Under the pieces are notes generated by a model. That model was not told the origin of the DNA and searched no databases. It saw only the letters and a program-made list of their open reading frames with translations. Position numbers and translations under genes: made by a program. Shown here one piece after another: positions 1 to 5,587 of a DNA stretch of 10,698 bases. The stretch spans positions 1-10,698 of the forward strand of contig JAQVXB010000013.1 in assembly GCA_028709405.1 (NCBI GenBank). Reading direction: 5' to 3'. Within the stretch, counting starts at the first letter, position 1. Each line of letters begins with the position of its first letter. The stretch comes from Candidatus Shapirobacteria bacterium. GTDB lineage: Bacteria > Patescibacteriota > Microgenomatia > UBA12405.

Positions 1-581
1 CTCAATGTTTAGGTGACACTATTACTTTAAGAGTAAATGTAGCTAAATTTAATGCGGCTGAAGGTGATAGAGGTATTACTAGACAAGTGACAGCTACTAA
101 AGTTAATGATAAATTTTCAACTGTGAAAATTGCTGGTGATGGCTATCAAGTTTATGAAATTAAAGATTTTGCTTTGGATACTACTTATTTACCAAGCGAT
201 AAAATTTTTGTAAATGTAACTAGTTTAAATAATGGTGAGCTTAAATTGTTAGCAACTCTTTATGGTAAGAATAATCAAACTGGTGGTTATGCGGCTCAAA
301 ATGGAAGTCAATTGTTAATATCTGCTTTGAGCAATCCCTTAAGTTTTTATAATTATCCAATTTTGAATGGAGATATTGGTTCAGATAATAATAATACTTT
401 GGGTGATGGAGTTCTTAATGGAAGCGATTTTGGTCATATTAAAAATCAATGGGGCAAATCAGTTGATAGTGGACAAACTCCTTTAAGAGCAGATCTAAAT
501 GGAGATTGTGTGGTTGATAGCCTTGATTTTCAAATTTACAAGAAATCTTCAGAAGAGCAATATGCTTCAAAGGAATTTTAA
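1..581 (+). CDS. Surface protein with C-terminal dockerin-like domain (5' truncated)
   Basis: The reading frame is open from base 3 to the TAA at 579-581 (192 residues), so the gene begins outside the window. An in-frame GTG at 87 is probably internal, because similar beta-rich sequence continues upstream of it. The visible N-terminal part is polar, rich in Asn, Thr and Val, and looks like an extracellular beta-sandwich of unknown type. The last 70 residues resemble a type I dockerin. The second repeat is clean (DLNGDCVVDSLDFQIY, bases about 492-541). The first (bases about 366-440) keeps GDGVLNGSDF but carries roughly three extra residues in the calcium loop. Dockerins bind calcium and dock onto cohesin domains, and cohesin-like proteins are encoded just downstream, 17 bases away. 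No catalytic domain is visible. The dockerin call is fairly secure; the role of the rest is unknown. Confidence 0.75.
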   Translation, partial: QCLGDTITLRVNVAKFNAAEGDRGITRQVTATKVNDKFSTVKIAGDGYQVYEIKDFALDTTYLPSDKIFVNVTSLNNGELKLLATLYGKNNQTGGYAAQNGSQLLISALSNPLSFYNYPILNGDIGSDNNNTLGDGVLNGSDFGHIKNQWGKSVDSGQTPLRADLNGDCVVDSLDFQIYKKSSEEQYASKEF

Positions 582-598
582 AAGTTAAACAAAAAAAA

Positions 599-1207
599 AT
601 GGAAAAAAATAACGCATTATTTAGAATTTTTATACCGATTATTGCTGTAATTATAATTTTTGAAAGTGTGATGTTGGTTTCGGGTTTGGAAAAAAGTACT
701 GTTCAGGTTAAAGAATCGACAAATTCAGCTAGTATTGAAAAACAAGAAGTAAAAACAAAAGATGCTTTTGAGGTTACTTTTGTAACAGATTCAACTGAAA
801 TGAAAGTTGGAAAAAATTATACAGTTAAACTTCAGGCATTAGTTAAAGAAAAGAGGACTTTAGATGCTATTGATATATCGGTTAAGTATGATGCAAAAAA
901 TTTAGAGGTGACGAATTTGATTTTTGATGAGAAGTTACAAGAACCGATTGTAGGTAAGGCAATTAAGGAAGATGGAATGATTGTAGTTAAATATATAATT
1001 GAAACAAAGCAGGGTATTACTTTTAATATTAACGATATGGTTTCTTTATTGAGTTTTGATGTAAAAGCTAAACAGGCTGGAGTTTATGAATTTGAAATTG
1101 CCACTGGTAATGAAGATAAAAAATTTGATACCATGTTTATAGAAAATACTACAGTTAAGGCTTTGCCCTTTACGAGTAACAAATTAGAAATTAATGTAAC
1201 TAAGTAA
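599..1207 (+). CDS. Membrane-anchored cohesin-like domain protein
   Basis: This 202-residue protein has a hydrophobic segment at about residues 8-29 and no obvious signal-peptidase site, so it is probably an N-in/C-out membrane anchor. A polar Lys/Glu/Ser spacer follows (30-55), then a beta-rich domain (about 56-200). That domain carries cohesin features: an opening strand ending in MKVGKNYTVKL (68-78), the pattern AIDISVKYDAKNLEVTNL (90-107), and a late strand SLLSFDVKAKQAGVYEFEI (149-167). Cohesins are receptors for dockerins. The gene lies between a dockerin-type gene (17 bases upstream) and a second cohesin-like gene (2 bases downstream), so co-transcription is likely. No Shine-Dalgarno is visible; the start follows an A-rich stretch. 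The fold was assigned by eye, and another immunoglobulin-like adhesion domain is possible. Confidence 0.7.
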   Translation: MEKNNALFRIFIPIIAVIIIFESVMLVSGLEKSTVQVKESTNSASIEKQEVKTKDAFEVTFVTDSTEMKVGKNYTVKLQALVKEKRTLDAIDISVKYDAKNLEVTNLIFDEKLQEPIVGKAIKEDGMIVVKYIIETKQGITFNINDMVSLLSFDVKAKQAGVYEFEIATGNEDKKFDTMFIENTTVKALPFTSNKLEINVTK

Positions 1208-1209
1208 AA

Positions 1210-1932
1210 ATGAAAAAGACAGCTTTAAATTTATTGATAATGATGGCTTTTTTATTGCTGTCTAGTAAGGTGGTGGCTGCGGCTGATCCAAGATTGTATT
1301 TTTCTCCAGCAACGGGTGATTATCATGTTGGAGACACCTTTACTGTTACTATGATGATTGATTCGGCGGGTCAGGTGGCAGGAGCAGCAGATATGGTTGG
1401 TACTTTTGATACAACTAGATTGGAAATTACTAAAATAGAAACAGCTGCTGATATGGCTTTTAACAAAAATATTGCAGGAGGATCTTGTACTTCTGGTAGT
1501 GAATCTGATTGGGCTAGTGGAAAATTTTCAGGAATTTGTTATTCTTCGCTTTCAGCTGGAGATGAAATAGTTGTTGGTAATTTAATGACTATTACTTTTA
1601 AGGCTAAGGCAGTTGGGGTGGCTGATGTTAACTATACTTGTAATGGTTTACCAGGTGATTCTAATATTACTCAAACGGACCCAGTTAGAGATATTATTGT
1701 TTGTTCGGCTAATGGCAGTGGATCTTATACAATTACAGAAGCAGATGGAACAAGTACTGTAACTCCGACTGCAGCTACTACAACTACTACAACGACTACA
1801 ACGGCGGCTACTGCTACAATAACTGGGACTGCGGCTGAATTACCACAGACTGGAGGAATTGCTTCAACTGTTGGTTTGATTGTTTTTGGAGCTATTAGTT
1901 TAGCTTCGGCTTTGTTTTTGAAATTTTTATGA
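1210..1932 (+). CDS. Secreted cohesin-like protein with LPQTG cell-wall sorting signal
   Basis: This 240-residue protein has a classic modular layout. Residues 1-25 are a signal peptide (KK, hydrophobic core, then VVAAA with cleavage probably near 24-25). Residues 28-176 form a cohesin-like domain (YHVGDTFTVTMMIDS, then VGTFDTTRLEITKIE, then LMTITFKAKAVGVADV). Residues 180-207 are a Thr/Ala linker that includes nine consecutive Thr. LPQTG follows at 211-215, then a hydrophobic span (about 218-237) and a short tail KFL. LPxTG followed by a membrane span is the standard sortase recognition signal, so the protein is expected to be linked covalently to the cell surface. No sortase gene is in the window. 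Four Cys (93, 110, 144, 165) could form disulfides. The tail holds only one basic residue, which is short for this signal. The TGA stop overlaps the next ATG (ATGA), indicating translational coupling. Confidence 0.8.
   Translation: MKKTALNLLIMMAFLLLSSKVVAAADPRLYFSPATGDYHVGDTFTVTMMIDSAGQVAGAADMVGTFDTTRLEITKIETAADMAFNKNIAGGSCTSGSESDWASGKFSGICYSSLSAGDEIVVGNLMTITFKAKAVGVADVNYTCNGLPGDSNITQTDPVRDIIVCSANGSGSYTITEADGTSTVTPTAATTTTTTTTTAATATITGTAAELPQTGGIASTVGLIVFGAISLASALFLKFL
1777..1803 (+). repeat. Thr-codon microsatellite encoding the surface linker
   Basis: Nine consecutive ACN codons (ACT, ACA and ACG mixed) encode Thr190-198 of the LPQTG protein, with further Thr/Ala codons on both sides. Such stretches are typical of extended, often O-glycosylated wall-spanning linkers, and they can change length by replication slippage. 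The mixed codon choice makes this tract more stable than a pure trinucleotide repeat. Confidence 0.7.
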
Positions 1933-2588
1933 AGGGTAAAGTTAATTTAAAGACGATTATAATTTTTGCAATTTTGATATTGGTGATTGTGTTGTTGGTT
2001 TTAGCGGTTAATGTAGCTAAAACTTTTATTAGTGGGGCTACAGCCGATTATGAACCACAAAATTTAATAGCTGTTCCAAAAGAAGATGGTAAAACAGCAA
2101 TTGTATCTTGGACTACTGATAGAGAGGTTAAGGCATCTATCTTTTATGGAACGAATATGGCTAGTTTACTTTTGATGGCTGAAGATATGGAGCCGGCGAC
2201 TAATCATAATATTTTATTGACAAATCTTAAAAATGATACAACTTATTACTATAAGATAGTTGTTGATGCTGATAATATATTTGACAATGGAGGAATGATG
2301 TATAGTTTTAAAACAGGTGGTAAGGCGGCAGAAGAGGTTTTGGAGCCTATAGTGACTGTTCAACCAGATTTAGTACCAACTTCAGCTGCGAGTTCATCAT
2401 CGACATTAACTTGTAATAAAACTACTGATTACAACAAAGATGGAATAGTTAATAGTATGGATTATATTTCTTGTGTTAAAGGTATAGTTACTCCGGCAGC
2501 AACTGATTCTTGTGAGGGTGATTATAATAAGGATGGAGTTATTAACAGTTTGGATAGAATAGAGTGTTTACAAGACGCCAAAAGATAG
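1929..2588 (+). CDS. Membrane-anchored FnIII protein with C-terminal dockerin
   Basis: This 219-residue protein has an N-terminal hydrophobic anchor (about residues 8-30) and a fibronectin type III-like domain (about 42-128; TAIVSWTTDREVKASIFYG and LLTNLKNDTTYYYKIVV are characteristic strands). A Pro/Thr/Ser spacer (138-160) leads to a dockerin made of two calcium-loop repeats: DYNKDGIVNSMDYISC (167-182) and DYNKDGVINSLDRIEC (198-213). Both repeats keep the Asp/Asn ligand pattern D-x-N-x-D-G-x-(V/I)-N-S-x-D. Each is bracketed by a cysteine pair (162/182 and 195/213), which is not the usual dockerin layout. The start ATG overlaps the stop of the LPQTG cohesin gene, so the two are very likely co-expressed. 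The protein probably sits in the membrane with its dockerin outside, available to a cohesin on the same or a neighbouring cell. Confidence 0.8.
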   Translation: MKGKVNLKTIIIFAILILVIVLLVLAVNVAKTFISGATADYEPQNLIAVPKEDGKTAIVSWTTDREVKASIFYGTNMASLLLMAEDMEPATNHNILLTNLKNDTTYYYKIVVDADNIFDNGGMMYSFKTGGKAAEEVLEPIVTVQPDLVPTSAASSSSTLTCNKTTDYNKDGIVNSMDYISCVKGIVTPAATDSCEGDYNKDGVINSLDRIECLQDAKR

Positions 2589-2611
2589 GTAGAATAAGTG
2601 ACTTTAAAATT

Positions 2612-2621
2612 AAAGGAGGTG
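2612..2621 (+). promoter_or_regulatory. Strong Shine-Dalgarno of rpsU
   Basis: AAAGGAGGTG lies 10 bases before the rpsU ATG and is nearly a full complement of the 16S rRNA 3' end. It is the strongest ribosome binding site in the window; most neighbouring genes have none. It fixes the start at 2632. Confidence 0.85.
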
Positions 2622-2631
2622 TGAGTTTTTA

Positions 2632-2850
2632 ATGCCAATTATAGTAAAGAAAAATAAAGGCGAATCAAAAGATGACATTATTGGTAAGTTTAGAAGACTT
2701 TGTTTAGAAGAGGATATTACAGAAGAAGTTAGAAAAAGAACTTCTTATGTAAAGCCTTCTGAAGAGAGATATGCTAAAAAGAAAATAATTGTTTGGCGAG
2801 ATAAATGCCGCCGAAAAGCAAAAAATTCTAGAAGACATGATGCGAGATAA
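2632..2850 (+). CDS. rpsU: 30S ribosomal protein bS21
   Basis: This 72-residue, strongly basic protein belongs to the small ribosomal subunit, where bS21 sits near the 3' end of 16S rRNA and helps in translation initiation. The family pattern is clear: a start like MPIIVKKNKGES, then FRRLCLEEDITEEVRKR (20-36), then the hallmark KPSEER (41-46) and a basic C-terminal tail (KKK to RRKAKNSRRHDAR). The length is normal. A strong Shine-Dalgarno sits 10 bases upstream. The gene's 3' end overlaps the start of yqeY in another frame, a pairing known from many bacteria. There is no terminator between the surface-protein cluster and this gene, so read-through from upstream is possible, but the 43-base gap shows no convincing promoter. 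Confidence 0.93.
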   Translation: MPIIVKKNKGESKDDIIGKFRRLCLEEDITEEVRKRTSYVKPSEERYAKKKIIVWRDKCRRKAKNSRRHDAR

Positions 2851-3274
2851 ATTAAAAAAAGATAGTTTTGATGCGTTAAAAAACCGTGATAATAAGCGGG
2901 TGGATGTGTTGCGATTCTTGATTTCATTAATTGATAAAAAGGAATTGCAGTTGCCACCCGGTGGTATGACAGAGGCTGAAGAAATGGGAGTTTTAAGAAA
3001 AGAATTAAAAAACAAAGAAGAGTCCAAAGAAATGTTTTTAAAAGCAGGAAGGCAAGATTTAGTAGATCAGTTGGATTATGAAATAGTTATAGTTAAAGAA
3101 TATTTACCAGCAGAAATCAGTGAAGAAAAAATTAGTGAGATTATTACTCAAGCTATTGCTGAAAAAGGAAATAATTTTGGTTTGATTATGAAAGAGGTAA
3201 TGATTAAAACTGGTGGAGCAGTTGATGGTGGAGTGATTTCAAGAATAGTTAAGGAAAAAATTTCTAATATCTAA
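2837..3274 (+). CDS. yqeY: YqeY/GatB-like domain protein
   Basis: YqeY proteins are small helical proteins related to the C-terminal tail domain of the amidotransferase subunit GatB, and are thought to act on tRNA or in tRNA-dependent amidation; the exact role is unsettled. Visible family features are RDKLKKDSFDALKNRDNKRVD near the start, LRKELKNKEESKEMFLKAGRQDLVDQLDYEI in the middle, VKEYLPAEISEEKISEII, and the Gly-rich end GLIMKEVMIKTGGAVDGG then VISRIVKEKI. The frame can be extended to a TTG at 2789, but that adds 16 residues not typical of the family. ATG at 2837 (or 2840) gives 145 or 144 residues, close to the usual length of about 148, and aligns with the family N-terminus. With this start the gene overlaps rpsU by 14 bases, which suggests translational coupling. 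The stop lies inside an 18-nt repeat. Confidence 0.88.
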   Translation: MMRDKLKKDSFDALKNRDNKRVDVLRFLISLIDKKELQLPPGGMTEAEEMGVLRKELKNKEESKEMFLKAGRQDLVDQLDYEIVIVKEYLPAEISEEKISEIITQAIAEKGNNFGLIMKEVMIKTGGAVDGGVISRIVKEKISNI

Positions 3275-3289
3275 TTTCCAATTTCTAAT
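3272..3289 (+). repeat. 18-nt intergenic repeat, copy 1
   Basis: The sequence taatttccaatttctaat fills the yqeY-ybeY junction. Its first three bases are the yqeY stop, and its last two bases are the A and T of the ybeY ATG. An identical copy lies at 5562-5579 and a one-mismatch copy at 5259-5276. There is no Shine-Dalgarno in it. Confidence 0.85.
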
Positions 3290-3650
3290 GGAAAACTTAA
3301 TTTTAATAAATCATAATAGAAATTGGGGTTTGAGTGAAGAATTAGTTTTGAAATTGGCTAAAAAAGCATTGGAAGAAAAAGGATATGAAAAAGATGTGGA
3401 ATTAAGTATTAGATTTGTAGGAAAAAAAGTTGCTCGTGATTTAAATTTAAATTACCGAAAAATGGGTTATATTCCTCAAGTTTTAGGTTTTCCGATGTCA
3501 AAGAAAAAGGATGTTGACGGAAAAATTAGACTAGGAGACATTGTAATTTGTACTCAAAAATTAAAATACGAAGTGAAATTTCAGAAGTCGGAATTAGATA
3601 CTGTTTTATACAGTTGGTTGGTTCATGGGTTGGAAAATTTATTGAAATGA
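3288..3650 (+). CDS. ybeY: YbeY-like protein lacking most of the metal-binding motif
   Basis: YbeY is a metal-dependent endoribonuclease involved in 16S rRNA 3' maturation and ribosome quality control. This 120-residue protein matches the family core: VELSIRFVGKKVARDLNLNYRKM (37-59), VLGFPM (65-70) and the hallmark LGDIVICTQKLK (82-93), then a helix reaching WLVHG (109-113). Normal YbeY continues HGxLHLxGYDH, giving three zinc-binding His. Here the sequence is HGLENLLK followed by TGA, so only one of the three His remains. In-frame translation past the TGA gives Y-I-N-E, faintly like the GYDHE end of the motif, with Asn where His is expected. The gene may be a degenerate but still expressed protein, or an early pseudogene. 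It begins inside the 18-nt repeat and has no Shine-Dalgarno. Confidence 0.72.
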   Translation: MENLILINHNRNWGLSEELVLKLAKKALEEKGYEKDVELSIRFVGKKVARDLNLNYRKMGYIPQVLGFPMSKKKDVDGKIRLGDIVICTQKLKYEVKFQKSELDTVLYSWLVHGLENLLK

Positions 3651-3699
3651 TATATTAACGAATATTGTAAAAGACTAGCTATTTTGGTTTAATCTTTTG

Positions 3700-5247
3700 A
3701 TGTCAGTTTTTCATCTAAAATATAGACCAATTAAGTTTTCGGATCTTGATTTAACTGATGTGGCAACTAGTTTAAAGAAGTATTTAGGTGGAAAAGATAT
3801 TCCTCAATCATTTTTATTTTCTGGGCCTAAAGGAGCTGGTAAGACTTCGGCGGCTAGGATATTGGCTAGGGCAGTTAATTGTACTGATTTAAAGGAAGGT
3901 GAGCCTTGTGGAAAATGTGATAATTGTAAAGAAATAATAAAAGGCGGAGCCATGGACATTATTGAGATGGATGGAGCTTCAAATAGGGGAATTGAAGACA
4001 TAAGAAGTTTAAAAGATAAGGCTTATTTATTGCCGAGTAAGTTGGATAAGAAAGTTTTTATTATTGATGAAGTTCATATGTTAACAAAAGATGCATTTAA
4101 TGCACTTTTGAAGTTAATTGAGGAACCTCCTAAACACACAATTTTTGTTTTATGTACTACTGATGCAGAGAAAATTCCAGAAACGGTATTATCGAGATTA
4201 GTTAGAGTAGATTTTAGAAAAGGTGGAAAAAATGAGTTGTTTAATTCACTTAAAAAAATTATTGATGGGGAGGGAATCGAAATTGCCAAGGAAGCGATAG
4301 ATTTTATTGTAGATAAAAGTGATGGTAGTTTTAGAAATTTACAAAGGAATTTTAATGAATTGTATTTACAGTTGGGGAAAAAATTAAAAACAGATGAGGT
4401 TTTTAAATTTTATTTAGATAAAAGTGGTAGTTATAGTGAGGTTGATTTTGATGAGGATCTAAATAAAGGTGAGATTAAATTGATTCTAGAAAAGTTAGAA
4501 AAAATGGCCAATGATGGAATTGATTTTTCTAGTTTTAGATGTAAATTAATGAATTATTTTCAAAAAAAAATTCTAGCTTTTTATGGAGTAGGTGAAAAGA
4601 ATAATAATGGTATTGATTTGGAAGATTCAGAATTTTTAATAAATCTTTTAGTTAAAGCCTCTAAACAAGAAAAGGAGATGGAGATAGATCAACTACCTAT
4701 GGAATTGGTGGTGGTGGAATTTATTAGTCAGAAAAGAAGTGATATTAGTCAAAAAAATAAAGAAGAAACTGAAGTTGTAAAAACATCTGTTACTAAAGTT
4801 GAGGAAGTTAAAGAGGAGATAAAAGCAGAAGAAACACTTGAAGAGGCAATAATGTTGAAGGAAGATTGCTCTTTACGTATGGAGACGGTTGAAAAAAAAT
4901 GGAGTAGTTTGTTAATGACTATTAAGCCTTTTAATCATTCGGTTGAAGCTTTTTTAAGGGCTACAAGACCAATATCGATTAAAAATAAAAAAGTAATTTT
5001 AGAAGTTTTTTATCCGTTTCATAAGGATAGGTTAGAAGAAGAAAAAAATAGAAAAATAGTTGAGGACTGTATGAATAAAACTTATGGTATAAATTTGTGT
5101 TTTGAGTGTGTTTTGGGAAAAAGTAAAAAAGGACCGTTAGTAATTAAAAATGATACACCAATGGAGAATGTTAGTGATCAGTTAGTAGAAAAGAAAAATA
5201 ATAGTAGTAGTGATATTTATGATGTAGCGAAAGAGATTTTTGGGTAA
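3700..5247 (+). CDS. dnaX: DNA polymerase III subunit gamma/tau
   Basis: This is the ATPase of the clamp loader, which loads the sliding clamp at replication forks. ATG 3700 gives 515 residues; a TTG one codon earlier is less likely. Visible motifs are the opening FHLKYRP, Walker A GPKGAGKT (42-49), a zinc module with Cys 61, 70, 73 and 76, Walker B FIIDE (120-124) followed by VHMLTKDAFNALLKLIEEPP, sensor 1 at LCTTDAEKIP, and the arginine-finger motif as SRL (165-167) where most bacteria have SRC. Residues to about 340 form the AAA+ and collar region. A charged Glu/Lys/Val linker follows (about 345-395), then a C-terminal domain of the tau type (W401-S-S-L-L to about 490). Runs of nine A (4562-4570) and eight A (4892-4899) could allow slippage to shorter products. 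The gene precedes ybaB and recR, a widely conserved order. Confidence 0.95.
   Translation: MSVFHLKYRPIKFSDLDLTDVATSLKKYLGGKDIPQSFLFSGPKGAGKTSAARILARAVNCTDLKEGEPCGKCDNCKEIIKGGAMDIIEMDGASNRGIEDIRSLKDKAYLLPSKLDKKVFIIDEVHMLTKDAFNALLKLIEEPPKHTIFVLCTTDAEKIPETVLSRLVRVDFRKGGKNELFNSLKKIIDGEGIEIAKEAIDFIVDKSDGSFRNLQRNFNELYLQLGKKLKTDEVFKFYLDKSGSYSEVDFDEDLNKGEIKLILEKLEKMANDGIDFSSFRCKLMNYFQKKILAFYGVGEKNNNGIDLEDSEFLINLLVKASKQEKEMEIDQLPMELVVVEFISQKRSDISQKNKEETEVVKTSVTKVEEVKEEIKAEETLEEAIMLKEDCSLRMETVEKKWSSLLMTIKPFNHSVEAFLRATRPISIKNKKVILEVFYPFHKDRLEEEKNRKIVEDCMNKTYGINLCFECVLGKSKKGPLVIKNDTPMENVSDQLVEKKNNSSSDIYDVAKEIFG
4892..4899 (+). other. A8 tract in dnaX, candidate slippage site for a gamma-like product
   Basis: Eight A's lie within codons GAA AAA AAA (residues 398-400), exactly where the linker meets the C-terminal tau domain. 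Gain of one A leads to a stop after ATG GAG (TAG), and loss of one A leads to TAA after five further codons. Either would give a protein of about 400 residues with the clamp-loader core only. dnaX of Thermus and E. coli make gamma by slippage or frameshifting at A-rich sites, but in DNA this AT-rich an A8 run may be chance. Confidence 0.3.
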
Positions 5248-5258
5248 ATCCAAATTTA

Positions 5259-5276
5259 TAATTTTCAATTTCTAAT
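5259..5276 (+). repeat. 18-nt intergenic repeat, copy 2 (one mismatch)
   Basis: taattttcaatttctaat differs from the copies at 3272 and 5562 by a single C-to-T change. It sits in the 68-base dnaX-ybaB gap, 11 bases after the dnaX stop. The remainder of the gap is an AT-only stretch (TTATTTTTTTAAAAATAA) that could fold weakly but is not a convincing terminator or promoter. Confidence 0.75.
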
Positions 5277-5315
5277 ATATAATTGGCTTAGATTATTTTT
5301 TTAAAAATAAAAATT

Positions 5316-5564
5316 ATGTTTGATAAAGCAAAAATGTTAGCTCAAGCTTATAAATTAAAGAAGGCAATTGAATCTGAATCTTTTGAGATTGAGGAAAATG
5401 GTATTAAAGTAATGGTGACTGGTGATCAAAAAATAAAATTTTTATCGGTAAATGGGATGGAAAATAAAATTTTAGTTGACACTATTAATAAAGCAATGAA
5501 AAAGTCTCAAGAAATGGCAGCTAAAAGAATGAAAGATATGGGAGGATTGGAAGGGTTATTTTAA
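5316..5564 (+). CDS. ybaB: YbaB/EbfC nucleoid-associated protein
   Basis: YbaB/EbfC proteins are small dimeric DNA-binding proteins associated with the nucleoid, usually encoded between dnaX and recR, as here. The 82-residue product is short for the family (about 100-110). It shows the expected order: an N-terminal helix (MFDKAKMLAQAYKLKKAIES), a beta hairpin with a conserved Gly-x-x-Val pattern (NGIKVMVTGDQKIKFLSVNG, 30-49), and a C-terminal helix rich in Ala, Lys and Met (INKAMKKSQEMAAKRMKDMGGLEGL). The shortening comes mainly from a reduced linker before the second helix. No Shine-Dalgarno is present; the start follows an A/T-rich leader. Its TAA stop opens the third copy of the 18-nt repeat. 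Context and pattern together make the call good, though the sequence is divergent. Confidence 0.85.
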   Translation: MFDKAKMLAQAYKLKKAIESESFEIEENGIKVMVTGDQKIKFLSVNGMENKILVDTINKAMKKSQEMAAKRMKDMGGLEGLF

Positions 5565-5579
5565 TTTCCAATTTCTAAT
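5562..5579 (+). repeat. 18-nt intergenic repeat, copy 3
   Basis: This is identical to 3272-3289 (taatttccaatttctaat). Here too the first three bases are the stop codon of the upstream gene (ybaB). It is followed by one more half unit, tttcca, and eight bases separate the copy from the recR ATG at 5588. Confidence 0.85.
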
Positions 5580-5587
5580 TTCCAAAA

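Noticed and set aside
87..89. GTG at 87 as the true start of the first gene.
   Set aside because: The frame is open to the window edge with similar residue composition, and there is no signal peptide or ribosome site at 87; an extracellular dockerin protein needs an export signal, which must lie upstream.
2523..2528. TATAAT inside the FnIII-dockerin gene as a promoter for rpsU.
   Set aside because: No -35 at a suitable distance, and the sequence is explained by the DYNKDG codons of the second dockerin repeat.
2704..3027. Minus-strand open frames here and at 4074-4289, 6327-6808, 7425-7610, 8430-8630, 9455-10189 and 10241-10447.
   Set aside because: They lie opposite well-supported genes, have low-complexity Ser/Leu/Phe-rich products typical of antisense of Lys/Glu-rich genes, and have no ribosome sites or recognisable domains.
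3648..3692. TGA read as Gly (code 25), since read-through of ybeY and of the LPQTG gene gives plausible-looking tails (the latter adds G-R-V-K-L-I).
   Set aside because: All long genes (dnaX, cysS, recR, ssb) are complete with no internal TGA. In a TGA-Gly genome such codons would be frequent. The ATGA overlap at 1929-1932 is also a normal stop-start arrangement.
3669..3698. Possible hairpin before dnaX (AAAAGACTA against TAATCTTTT).
   Set aside because: It has one mismatch, is AT-rich, and has a 12-base loop with no T tract placed as in a terminator; expected by chance in this composition.
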